Below, piece by piece: positions 43,101-49,960 of a stretch of 64,000 nucleotides of DNA. The position numbers were made by a program, and so were the translations under genes. The notes beneath the pieces were generated by a model. The model searched no databases. It saw only the letters and a list, made by a program, of their open reading frames with translations, and had not been told where the DNA came from. The stretch spans positions 1 through 64,000 of the forward strand of contig CAYPGQ010000005.1 in NCBI GenBank assembly GCA_964410125.1, in the 5' to 3' direction. How positions within the stretch are numbered: position 1 is the first letter of the stretch; every line of letters starts with the position of its first letter. Source of the stretch: G020348385 sp964410125. Its GTDB lineage: Bacteria; Acidobacteriota; Aminicenantia; Aminicenantales; Aminicenantaceae.

Positions 43101-43182
43101 CATGGGATTCAATGCCGTGAAACCTTTCAACAGACCGAACAAAAACTGGGTGTTCCAGTTCACGATCATGCCAGGATTCTAA
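40117..43182 (+). CDS. Three-part protein: metallopeptidase-like, PD40 propeller, outer-membrane beta-barrel
   Basis: 1021 residues with a signal peptide ending near LVHAQ. Residues about 30-290 resemble the peptidase MA-like/basic secretory peptidase group and contain the zinc motif HELVH (144-148) followed by WFIEGLAEYLS. Residues about 300-600 hold TolB-type PD40 repeats (SPTLSPDGSQIVFLSSRD, NPTWSPDGRFVAFSA, YPSWSPDGRTIAFVTDR, NPQWAPDSKSLFFMSDR). Residues about 640-1021 are a series of amphipathic strands ending in Phe, like a BamA/surface-antigen barrel. A periplasmic protease with a propeller, tied to an outer-membrane barrel in one chain, is the simplest reading. The ribosome site TTGGAGG suits the second ATG (40120) slightly better. 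Confidence 0.8.
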   Translation: MMFACYIKRYLLIFTIIYIGTVSAASLVHAQYFGRNKVQYDKFDFKILKTQHFDVYFYPEMEESAQLSARMAERWYARLSRIFNHKLKGRQPLILYASSSHFQQTTTISGAIGEGTGGVTESFKRRIILPVGGSLAATDRVIGHELVHAFQYDLTSQNRSSYAGASSGLARIPLWFIEGLAEYLSIGSIDPNTAMWMRDVTQRKELPTIKKMDDPYKYFPYRYGQSLWAYITGKYGDEAVASLMKQVSRVGELESAMQKVLNVNFEQLTKEWHQAMNETYNPIAEKTRLVEKNSRPLFKATKENRLNVSPTLSPDGSQIVFLSSRDLFSIDMYLADAKTGKIIRRLVKTATDPHFDSLQFLNSSGSWDSKGERFVFGGITKSEPVLVVVNTKTGKREKEVVFKELGEILNPTWSPDGRFVAFSALDGGLSDIFLLDLETEELKKLTDDPFSDLYPSWSPDGRTIAFVTDRFSSDLSILNIGDFQMALLDPDTGDIEKIRGFLGAKNINPQWAPDSKSLFFMSDRNGISNVYRVDLVSEEISQVTNLFTGVSGIMAQSPAISIAQETGQMAFSVYSENNYSIYAIDSYELLSGEEPNGDFGEILPSLLPPRKKGEGEVIALLNNPLYGLPEEADFEISDYKPKLALDYVSPGQMAVGTDRFGMYAGGGIMLNFSDMLGYHNLFTMAQVNSRVEDSTLLAGYQNTRSRLNWGAVVQRIPYVYGGVSMGYGDFLGQTALLEQEYIFRQVNYQASIFAFYPFNKSRRFELSAGYRLIDYQQEVRTRAYTIDGFFLDRIKQELDAPDSLYYGFFTAAFVYDSSFFGATAPILGQSYRIEFTPYFGGNLNFSSLLADYRRYLMPVRPFTLAFRIMHYGRYGNNATDERFYPLFLGYETLLRGYNSSSFGFDENDVYAQLFGNKLMIANVELRFPLFGVLGLGRGYYGILPVDFVAFYDAGIAWGYEVEGDAESKPFFLGGNRRPLSSVGIGLRMNLMGFLIMGFNAVKPFNRPNKNWVFQFTIMPGF

Positions 43183-43252
43183 TCGTTCTTTCAAGCCGCC
43201 TGTAGTAAAAGCAGATTCATTTCGTATGCATGTGTCATTGTGCCTGTCCTTA

Positions 43253-43999
43253 CTAAAAAAGCCTGAAGAGCTTAAGGGCCATTATGCTGATGGCCACGGC
43301 AAGAATGATACGGATAACTCTTTCACCCCCTTTAACCGCCACGTGGGCGCCCCACCAACCTCCAAAGGCGTTACCTGCAGCAAGGGCGAGTCCATATTCC
43401 CAATTTACATTGTCCGTCCACATGAATATCAGCAGTGCGGGTAAAGTGTAGATCAAAATAATAAATACCTTGTGCATGTTGACCGCTATGAGATCGACGC
43501 GGAGAAGGTGGTAGAGGGCAGCCATGAACAAAAAACCCACGCCAATTTGGAGAAATCCACCGTAAAATCCGATTCCCAATAGGGCGGGATAAATCCACCA
43601 GCTTCTCTGTTCTTTTTGATCTGGATTCCTATCCTTGTATGAACGTGAAAAGAACAAGGATATCACGATAAATATCAAGACCCCCCCCAAGATGCGTTCG
43701 AACAATACACTGCTGATCCGTGCGGCCAGGATGGCCCCTAGGATGGCGCCAGGGAGGGTGAACAGAGAAAGCTCTGTGCTTGTCCGGAACTGGTGCATTT
43801 TGTTCTTTCGGAAGGAAGCGACGGCAAAGATATTCTGGATAAATATAGCGATGCGGTTCGTGCCGTTAGCCAGGGCGCCGTCAAGGCCCATGAAAATCAG
43901 CGTGGGCAAAGTGAGGCTTGATCCACCGCCGGCATTCACGTTGATGAATCCCGCTATCGAGCCTACCCCGAATAAAATCAACCAGTTCCAATAGTCCAT
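43253..43999 (-). CDS. TSUP-family permease (sulfite exporter TauE/SafE type)
   Basis: 248 residues and about eight membrane helices. The N-terminal half shows VGSIAGFINVNAGGGSSLTLPTLIFMGLDGALANGTNRIAIF, the TSUP pattern of glycine-rich first helices followed by an A-N-x-TN motif. The second half repeats it with GFYGGFLQIGVGFLFMAALYHLLRVDLIAVNMHKVF. Members move sulfite, sulfonates, thiosulfate or other small organosulfur or organic anions; no neighbour tells which. The ATG has AGGAAGAG upstream and a promoter at 44032-44060. Confidence 0.88.
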   Translation of the reverse strand: MDYWNWLILFGVGSIAGFINVNAGGGSSLTLPTLIFMGLDGALANGTNRIAIFIQNIFAVASFRKNKMHQFRTSTELSLFTLPGAILGAILAARISSVLFERILGGVLIFIVISLFFSRSYKDRNPDQKEQRSWWIYPALLGIGFYGGFLQIGVGFLFMAALYHLLRVDLIAVNMHKVFIILIYTLPALLIFMWTDNVNWEYGLALAAGNAFGGWWGAHVAVKGGERVIRIILAVAISIMALKLFRLF

Positions 44000-44031
44000 T
44001 CACTCTTCCTGAAGCTAGAAAATTTATAGAA

Positions 44032-44060
44032 ATCATACCTGTTGTCTTGAAAAAACGCAA
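44032..44060 (-). promoter_or_regulatory. Promoter of the TSUP permease gene
   Basis: On the minus strand TTGCGT (44060-44055) and TATGAT (44037-44032) are 17 bases apart. The leader of about 27 bases includes the AGGAAGAG ribosome site before the ATG at 43999. Confidence 0.4.
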
Positions 44061-44116
44061 TGCATTGAACAAGAAAGAGTATTCGGTTTTAATCATTGTG
44101 TAAGCAGCGGAAAATA

Positions 44117-44145
44117 TTGATCAGTTTCCGAGGATGGAGTACTAT
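44117..44145 (+). promoter_or_regulatory. Promoter of the M48 protease gene
   Basis: TTGATC (44117-44122) and TACTAT (44140-44145) with 17 bases between. The -10 box ends 16 bases before ATG 44162 and four bases before an in-frame TTG at 44150, so the leader is at most about ten bases. Confidence 0.4.
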
Positions 44146-44161
44146 TTGATTGGGAATAGAT

Positions 44162-45292
44162 ATGAAAGATATCCATCCTCTCCTAGATGAAGAAAGCCAG
44201 AAAAAGGCCCGCTTTTATGAGAAAGAGAAACGTCTCCTTGGCTTTGCTAGCCTGATTCTATCTCTTGCCTTTCTCCTTATCTTTTATTTCAGTGGGATTA
44301 GTTCTTTACTGGCTGACCTCAATATTGCCCATTCCATCATAGGGACATTCCTCGTTTATGTGGTTACCTTTTATTCGACCATGACGATCTTCGGTTTTCC
44401 TTTGGAATTCTTTAGTGGCTATATTCATGAGCACAAATGGGACTTTTCCAACCACACGGTGAAGAGCTGGTTGTGGGAAAAGATCAAGTCCTTTTTTATA
44501 GGGTTGATCATTTTTATTCTCATATTGGGATTGTTACTTTGGATCATGGCCATAACTCCAAAATGGTGGTGGTTAGTGGCAGCATTGGTGATGGCCTTTG
44601 TGAGTGTAGTTTTTGCAATCCTTTTCCCGATTGTCATTGCTCCAATTTTTAATAAATACACGCCAATCCAAAATGAGAAATTAACCAAAGTCCTAGATAA
44701 AATGTTCGTGCGTGGAGGACTTAAGAGCAGTGGGATTTTCAAGGAGGACATGAGTCGTCAAACCAAAAAGGAGAATGCATTTCTGGCCGGATTGGGCAAA
44801 ACGAGACGGATTGTATTGGGGGATAATTTGCTAGAAAATATGACGATTCACGAGATAGAATCGATCATTGCCCACGAAGTCGGTCACTATAAGTATCAAC
44901 ATATCTGGAAGAATATCGGGATTGGAACACTGCAACAATTGCTGATTTTCTTTGTCATCAATTTGATATTAAAATGGGCGTTCCCTCACTTCCTATCCTC
45001 AACACAAGGGAATCTTTCCCTTTTTCCTATATTTGCCATTTTATTGGGAGGATTTTCAGGATTCCTGTTTGCTCCGCTGAAAAATTGCCTTTCTCGAAAT
45101 TTCGAAAAAGAGGCAGACAGATATGCACTGGCCAATATAAAGAATAACAGGGCATTCATGACAGCTCTCGCAGGATTGGCGAACCGAAACCTATCCAATG
45201 CTTATCCAGAATGGTGGATGAAATCCCTGTATTATTCTCATCCGCCAATCGGCGAGCGGTTAAAAATGGCAGAGAAAAGAGATATAAAATAG
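44162..45292 (+). CDS. Membrane zinc endopeptidase, M48A (Ste24/CAAX prenyl protease 1 type)
   Basis: 376 residues from ATG 44162 (TTG at 44150 would add four). Several membrane helices at about 25-160 are followed by the zinc motif HEVGH (238-242) in IIAHEVGHYKYQH. A third ligand is the Glu in NFEKEADRYAL, with ADRYAL as the M48 signature. The C-terminus NAYPEWWMKSLYYSHPPIGERLKMAE has the SHPPIxxR motif. In bacteria such enzymes act in membrane-protein quality control. The layout, with four or more N-terminal helices and two around the zinc site, is that of Ste24 rather than HtpX. It is divergent from the TSUP gene. Confidence 0.9.
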   Translation: MKDIHPLLDEESQKKARFYEKEKRLLGFASLILSLAFLLIFYFSGISSLLADLNIAHSIIGTFLVYVVTFYSTMTIFGFPLEFFSGYIHEHKWDFSNHTVKSWLWEKIKSFFIGLIIFILILGLLLWIMAITPKWWWLVAALVMAFVSVVFAILFPIVIAPIFNKYTPIQNEKLTKVLDKMFVRGGLKSSGIFKEDMSRQTKKENAFLAGLGKTRRIVLGDNLLENMTIHEIESIIAHEVGHYKYQHIWKNIGIGTLQQLLIFFVINLILKWAFPHFLSSTQGNLSLFPIFAILLGGFSGFLFAPLKNCLSRNFEKEADRYALANIKNNRAFMTALAGLANRNLSNAYPEWWMKSLYYSHPPIGERLKMAEKRDIK

Positions 45293-45604
45293 AAGGAATC
45301 ATAAAACTTTTTTTGTTCAAAAGGAAAAATTCACAGGAGTACAGCTTCGTAATTTTTACGTTCGATAAACGATGTCACAACACAAGGTTTTGATGGAATG
45401 AATTATGGGCTAAAAATCCGGGCCGAAACGAAGAAAAATGAACTCTCCTAGGGGGGTGAATATGTGATTTAAATTTCACCCCTAAAGAGGATTGCCAAAT
45501 TAAGGCGATGTTGCCGATAATATTATCTTAGAATAGGAGTAGGGCAAAATATCGGAGCTCTAATCCAGGCACGAGATAAAAAGGAAACAGGAAGGGGAAA
45601 GCGT
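45293..45604. other. Upstream region with a stable hairpin and a promoter
   Basis: No gene is seen in these 312 bases. A hairpin at 45443-45489 pairs TAGGGG(GG)TGAA (45449-45460) with TTCACCCCTA (45475-45484), extended by an outer CTCT/AGAG pair. A promoter follows at 45492-45521. Because the hairpin precedes the promoter on the plus strand it is more likely a protein-binding palindrome or a terminator of the protease transcript than a leader element of the next gene. Confidence 0.35.
45492..45521 (+). promoter_or_regulatory. Promoter of the SH3-domain protein gene
   Basis: TTGCCA (45492-45497) and GATAAT (45516-45521) are 18 bases apart; each differs from consensus at one base. The leader would be about 77 bases and ends in GGAAGGGGAAAGCG before TTG 45605. 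Confidence 0.5.
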
Positions 45605-46486
45605 TTGAAAAGCCAAATGAAAAAAATTATTGGGCTTTCCATACTATTTTTATTTGTGTTGGGTCTGCATTCAGGCAGGCTTTATTCTTCCTCAAAAAAA
45701 TTGAAAATTATCGTCGACAAAGCTTCTATCCATCTAGATCCGGATAAAAGAAGCACTGTGGTTGCCATGTTGAATAAAGGCTCTCTTGTGTCTCTTGGCA
45801 GTGAGCGTAAATTCCGTACAAATTGGAACTATGTTTATTTCACTTCAGAAAAATCTGGCCGGACCAAGTCTGGATACATCCTTGATATATTGGTTGAAAA
45901 ACTCTTCGAAGTCACAAAAAAATCCACCATCCAACGAGAAGGGGATGAAACAGGGAACCAAGCAGGATCAAAAAAGAATTTCAGGAATACTCGATGGGGA
46001 ATGAACAAAGCGCAGGTTGTGCGGATCGAGGGAAGTCCAAATCACCGTGAAAATTCAGGCGGGTTGGATATTATTCAATATCCCCAGAAGATTTTGAACA
46101 TGGATTGTATGATAGGGTACGTGTTTGCTTATAATAAATTAGCCAAGGCCAAATACAGTTTCCTTGCCAATTACGAGGACAAAAATCAGTATATCCACAA
46201 TTATAAAAAAATAAAGGATATCTTAATACAAAAATATGGAAAATCCGAAGCAGAAAAGGTTCTATGGCAGGATAAACAATATCAAAATAATCGTTCAAAC
46301 TGGGGATTGGCTCTCAGCCTAGGTCATCTCGAGTTCAGTTCTCTTTGGAAGGATTCGGAAACAGAAATTCAACTCCGCGTGTATGGAGGAAGAAATAGGG
46401 TTTTTCTTGTGGTGTTATACTCTGGTCTCGAATTCTTGGATCTGGCAAAAAAAGTGAGAGCACAAAGTCAACTTTCTATCTGGTAA
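45605..46486 (+). CDS. Secreted SH3-domain protein, function unknown
   Basis: 293 residues. A TTG start at 45605 has GGAAGGGG five bases upstream; an ATG four codons later is the alternative. A signal peptide ends near GRLYSSS. Residues about 30-105 form a bacterial SH3 domain (IIVDKASIHLDPDKRSTVVAMLNKGS, then WNYVYF). A low-complexity linker is followed by a second domain starting NFRNTRWGMNKAQVVRIEG. The WGM..AQV motif recurs in periplasmic proteins whose fold resembles the SmpA/OmlA group. Bacterial SH3 domains usually bind peptidoglycan or proteins. No partner gene is adjacent. Confidence 0.65.
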   Translation: MKSQMKKIIGLSILFLFVLGLHSGRLYSSSKKLKIIVDKASIHLDPDKRSTVVAMLNKGSLVSLGSERKFRTNWNYVYFTSEKSGRTKSGYILDILVEKLFEVTKKSTIQREGDETGNQAGSKKNFRNTRWGMNKAQVVRIEGSPNHRENSGGLDIIQYPQKILNMDCMIGYVFAYNKLAKAKYSFLANYEDKNQYIHNYKKIKDILIQKYGKSEAEKVLWQDKQYQNNRSNWGLALSLGHLEFSSLWKDSETEIQLRVYGGRNRVFLVVLYSGLEFLDLAKKVRAQSQLSIW

Positions 46487-46515
46487 ATCGGATTCCTAGC
46501 CCCTCAACATCCTAT

Positions 46516-46728
46516 CCTGAATTATTCACGTGCCAAGATTGCTGCAGCGGCAAGGCAGTGGCTCATGAGCTGTATCTGTATACTGCGATTGGGCTACAAC
46601 GAAGCCGATGTGGTGAGATTGGCTCGCCCGAAGGGTAAAAAATTCCGATGTATGATAATAATAGATATGAAATTTCAGTTTTTGCGGGAAAGAGATAAAG
46701 CATCGGAATTTTTTATAAATAATTCAGG
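46516..46728. mobile_element. MITE-like intergenic element with CCTGAATTATT ends
   Basis: Between the convergent SH3-protein and PurF-like genes, CCTGAATTATTCACG (46516-46530) and AAATAATTCAGG (46717-46728) face each other as terminal inverted repeats of about 11 bases. Inside, AAAAAATTCCGATG (46637-46650) and CATCGGAATTTTTT (46701-46714) form a perfect 14-base inverted repeat around a 50-base loop; with its T runs on both strands it could work as a two-way terminator. No transposase frame is present. Confidence 0.45.
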
Positions 46729-46731
46729 TAT

Positions 46732-48132
46732 TTATTCAGCACCGTCCCAGCAGTAAGTGCACACCTTTTCTTTAGGAAGACCGATGGCCTCCACAAGATC
46801 TTCCAGTCTTTGATACTGCAGAGAAGTCAAGTTTAGTCTTTTTCTGATACTTTCGACCATGGCCATATATTTATCCGAGCCTGCTTGGGCATATTCGTTC
46901 AATTCTCCCACATTTTCTCCAACCAACTCATTGATAGCAGTCCTTGCGGCCAAGTCCATTTCTGATCTTGATCTGGAAAAGTTTAAGAACTTGCAGGCAT
47001 AGATAAGGGGAGGGCAGGCTGGTCTCATGTGCACCTCCAAGGCTCCTGCATCGTACAACCTTTGGATGGTGTCCTGGAGTTGTGTTCCTCTAACGATCGA
47101 ATCCTCGCAAAACAACAATCGCTTGCCTTTGATGAATTCCTGGACCGGGAGGAGTTTCATTTTTGCGACCAAGTTCCGAATGGCCTGGTCCTGCGGCATA
47201 AAGCTTCTCGGCCAAGTCGGTGTGTATTTAACGAAGGGTCTTTTGAATGGGATTCCGGATTCGCCGGCATATCCTAAGCCATGGGCTGTTCCTGAGTCAG
47301 GGATGCCAGCCACAAAATCAATCTTGATCGAATCCCGCTGGGCAAGCTTTGCCCCGCATCGGTTACGGACATCCTCGACATTGATGCCTTCATAGCTCGA
47401 TGCCGGGTACCCATAGTAGACCCACAAAAACCCACATATCTGCATTTTATCCTCTGGTGCCTTTTTTTGTTCGATCCCTTCACGCTTTAAAAGCACGATT
47501 TCTCCGGGTCCTAGATACTGCTTGACGTTGAGTTCGAGGTTCGGGAATGCACAGGTTTCGAGGGAGGCAGCAAAACTTCCTTCTTTTTCTCCGATGACGA
47601 TCGGGGTTCGCCCCAATTTATCCCTAGCCGCATAGATACCATCATCTGTCAACAACAAGAGGGAACATGATCCCTCGATGGCTTCTTGGGCGCTTTTTAT
47701 CCCTTCCACAAATGTCGATTCTTGGTTGATCAACGTGGAAACGAGTTCGGTCGGATTGATCTCCCCTCCACTCATATCCCGAAAATGGAGTTTTTTTTCC
47801 TGAAACGCTTTTTTAATGAGGTTTTCACTATTTTGAATGACCCCAACAGTGACGATGGCATAGTTCCCGAGGTGTGATCGAATCAAAAGCGGTTGGTCGT
47901 CAAAGTCGCTTATGACCCCGATGCCTTTGTTTCCGGACATCATCGTGATGTCGGTTTCGAATTTGGAGCGAAATTGAGCGTTCTCTATGTTGTGGATGAA
48001 TCGGATAAATCCGGTTTCATTCTGTACAGCTAGTCCGCCCCTTTTTGTTCCGAGGTGTGAGTGGTAATCTGTACCGAAAAAAAGGTCGTTGACACAGTCC
48101 TTGTCAGAAATGATTCCGAAGAAGCCTCCCAT
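46732..48132 (-). CDS. PurF-like amidophosphoribosyltransferase without the N-terminal catalytic Cys
   Basis: 466 residues with the full PurF layout: an N-terminal Ntn-hydrolase glutaminase-like domain (1-240) and a phosphoribosyltransferase domain with LLFCEDSIVRGTQL as the PRPP loop. Classic PurF begins MCGVFGI, where the Cys is the glutamine-splitting nucleophile; this protein begins MGGFFGI, so Gly replaces Cys. It cannot use glutamine in the usual way. I recall a conserved second PurF paralogue in Clostridia and Bacteroidota starting the same way and sharing FGTDYHSHLGTKRGGLAV and FVKYTPTWPRSFMPQ, so this is an ancient subfamily rather than recent damage. Its function is not established. 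GAGGAGTAAGG is the ribosome site. Confidence 0.85.
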   Translation of the reverse strand: MGGFFGIISDKDCVNDLFFGTDYHSHLGTKRGGLAVQNETGFIRFIHNIENAQFRSKFETDITMMSGNKGIGVISDFDDQPLLIRSHLGNYAIVTVGVIQNSENLIKKAFQEKKLHFRDMSGGEINPTELVSTLINQESTFVEGIKSAQEAIEGSCSLLLLTDDGIYAARDKLGRTPIVIGEKEGSFAASLETCAFPNLELNVKQYLGPGEIVLLKREGIEQKKAPEDKMQICGFLWVYYGYPASSYEGINVEDVRNRCGAKLAQRDSIKIDFVAGIPDSGTAHGLGYAGESGIPFKRPFVKYTPTWPRSFMPQDQAIRNLVAKMKLLPVQEFIKGKRLLFCEDSIVRGTQLQDTIQRLYDAGALEVHMRPACPPLIYACKFLNFSRSRSEMDLAARTAINELVGENVGELNEYAQAGSDKYMAMVESIRKRLNLTSLQYQRLEDLVEAIGLPKEKVCTYCWDGAE

Positions 48133-48249
48133 ACCTTACTCCTCAATTATCTAGATTTTTTGCTACTGTCAGACATTGGAATTTCGCGAGAGCTAACTAT
48201 GACAAAATTCGATTCTTGTTTCAAGAAAAAACATGAGAAAATGTTATTA

Positions 48250-48280
48250 TTGGAACTTTGGCCTCAGAAAATTGTATAAT
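48250..48280 (+). promoter_or_regulatory. Promoter of the DUF4097 lipoprotein gene
   Basis: A perfect TATAAT (48275-48280) with TTGGAA (48250-48255) at a wide 19-base spacing. The leader of about 18 bases holds the AAGGAGGA ribosome site before the ATG at 48305. Confidence 0.45.
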
Positions 48281-48304
48281 AAAAATACTAGAGAAGGAGG
48301 AACG

Positions 48305-49105
48305 ATGAAAAATAAGAGCTTTTTTCTGCTTATTCTTTCCATGCTTTTCCTAAGTTCTTGCTTTTATATACAAGTCGAATATCCACCAGAGAGGGGAAGG
48401 ACTCCCTTGGAAGAATTTCATAAAAGTGTCCCTTTTTCCCCAGGTGGCACCCTTTCTTTGGCAAATGTGAATGGGAATGTTGAAATTAACGGATGGGAGA
48501 GAGAAGAACTGGAAGTGTATGCAGAAAAAATGATTCAGCTTCCCGAACGAACCAAATTTTATATTTATCCCAGGAAAGACTTTGCCCCTGGAATTGTTTT
48601 TGATAAGTTTGAGAATTTCATCAAAATCAGAACAAAAAACGTCTCAGAGAACAAAGAAGTAGGATTTGTGGATTACTTCATCGATGTTCCCAGTTCTATA
48701 AATTTGAAAGATATCGTGGTGAGAAAAGGGAATATAAATATCTCCGGAGTTTACGGCGATGCTTATTTGGATTTGACAGAAGGGGATATAACGGTGGAAA
48801 ATTTTTCCGGATCTTTAACAGCATCGGCCAATCGAGGCTCTGTAGATGTTAGTCTGATTGACCTTCGGGAACAGGATGAGATTGTCATCACGTCCAGGGA
48901 GGGAAACATCACCTTGTCGCTCCAGGAAAATGCGAGTGCCCATCTGGTGGCTGCATTTCCCGATGGAGAGATCAGCAGTGAATTTGAAATCGATGTGCCG
49001 CCAGGTGATAAAAAGATCGACACCCAATGGGGAGAAAATGGGCCCAGCATTTCTTTAACGGCTTTAAGGGGCAATATAAGGATCACAAAAATTATGAAGT
49101 ATTGA
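48305..49105 (+). CDS. DUF4097-type beta-helix lipoprotein
   Basis: 266 residues from ATG 48305, chosen for AAGGAGGA upstream and a lipoprotein signal ending LSSC. The mature protein is a ladder of short strands such as GGTLSLANVNGNVEINGWERE, GNINISGVYGDAYLDLTEGDITVENFSGSL and ANRGSVDVSL, the repeat pattern of the DUF4097/DUF4098 putative adhesin family. These form single-stranded right-handed beta-helices on the outside of a membrane. No catalytic residues are expected. The DUF3014 protein gene follows after 26 bases, so both are likely in one operon. Confidence 0.75.
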   Translation: MKNKSFFLLILSMLFLSSCFYIQVEYPPERGRTPLEEFHKSVPFSPGGTLSLANVNGNVEINGWEREELEVYAEKMIQLPERTKFYIYPRKDFAPGIVFDKFENFIKIRTKNVSENKEVGFVDYFIDVPSSINLKDIVVRKGNINISGVYGDAYLDLTEGDITVENFSGSLTASANRGSVDVSLIDLREQDEIVITSREGNITLSLQENASAHLVAAFPDGEISSEFEIDVPPGDKKIDTQWGENGPSISLTALRGNIRITKIMKY

Positions 49106-49131
49106 ATGTCTTTTTTTTAAAGGAGAAAAAC

Positions 49132-49908
49132 ATGGAAGAACAGAAAAAGGTCATCGTAGCCGGAATCATTTTTGTTGTATTGATAGTGGCCACAGCCTTC
49201 ATTTATTACTTTTTTATTTATTCAAAACCTCAAAAGTCTGAAGAAGCGACCCAGATCGTTCAAGAGCAGCCCGTGGTTGAGGAGAAGGTCCAACCAGAAG
49301 AGGAAAAGGTCGAACCGCTGGATGTGAGTTTGGATAAAAGTGATGATCTGGTCCGGAAACTTGCGGAAGAATTATCATCCCATCCTAAGCTGGCCATGTG
49401 GTTGATGAGCGAGGAATTGATTCGGAAGTTCGTGGCTGCCGTTGATAACATCGCCAATGGTCAAAGCCCAGCGCCGCAGATCGATTTTTTCAAACCCGAT
49501 GGAAAGTTCAAAATTGTCGAGGAGGTAGGAGAATGCTTCCTTGATCCAGAAAGTTATAAACGGTATGACCTTGCAGCTGAAGTTTTTGTATCATTGGATT
49601 CCAAAGGATGTGTGACTCTGTATAGGCAGCTGAAACCAGCCATCCAAGAGGCATACAAAGATTTGGGATATCCAGACACAGAATTTGACAACACATTGAA
49701 AAAAGCTTTAATGGAACTTCTTAAGGTTCCCGTCATCAAACAGAACATCCAACTGGAAAAGAAGGTCTTGACCTATACAATAGTTGATACCGATTTGGAA
49801 TCCTTGAGTTCTGCCCAAAAACATCTTCTGCGAACGGGGCCAGACAACGTCCGAGTTATCCAGGGGAAACTTCGTGAGATGGCCGAATTTTTGGGTTTTA
49901 TGAAGTAA
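49132..49908 (+). CDS. DUF3014 membrane-anchored protein
   Basis: 258 residues from ATG 49132 with AAAGGAGAAAAAC upstream. One membrane helix lies at residues 8-30. An acidic, proline-containing linker (residues 35-70) leads to a globular domain from about 70 to 258. The stretch LSSHPKLAMWLMSEELIRKFVAAVDNIANGQSPAP, followed by VRVIQGKLREMAEFLG at the C-terminus, is what I know as DUF3014, a helical domain of unknown function in Gram-negative bacteria. It would face the periplasm. It is probably cotranscribed with the DUF4097 lipoprotein. Confidence 0.75.
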   Translation: MEEQKKVIVAGIIFVVLIVATAFIYYFFIYSKPQKSEEATQIVQEQPVVEEKVQPEEEKVEPLDVSLDKSDDLVRKLAEELSSHPKLAMWLMSEELIRKFVAAVDNIANGQSPAPQIDFFKPDGKFKIVEEVGECFLDPESYKRYDLAAEVFVSLDSKGCVTLYRQLKPAIQEAYKDLGYPDTEFDNTLKKALMELLKVPVIKQNIQLEKKVLTYTIVDTDLESLSSAQKHLLRTGPDNVRVIQGKLREMAEFLGFMK

Positions 49909-49929
49909 AAAAAGCATCGACGTTTTTTA

Positions 49930-49942
49930 TGAATAGTTCAGG
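49930..49942. repeat. CCTGAATTATTCA-family motif, single copy
   Basis: TGAATAGTTCAGG, one base different from the family core read in reverse. It abuts a TATAAT (49943-49948) that ends 12 bases before the ATG at 49961, so the repeat may form part of the promoter of the next gene. Confidence 0.45.
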
Positions 49943-49960
49943 TATAATGGCTCCATAATA

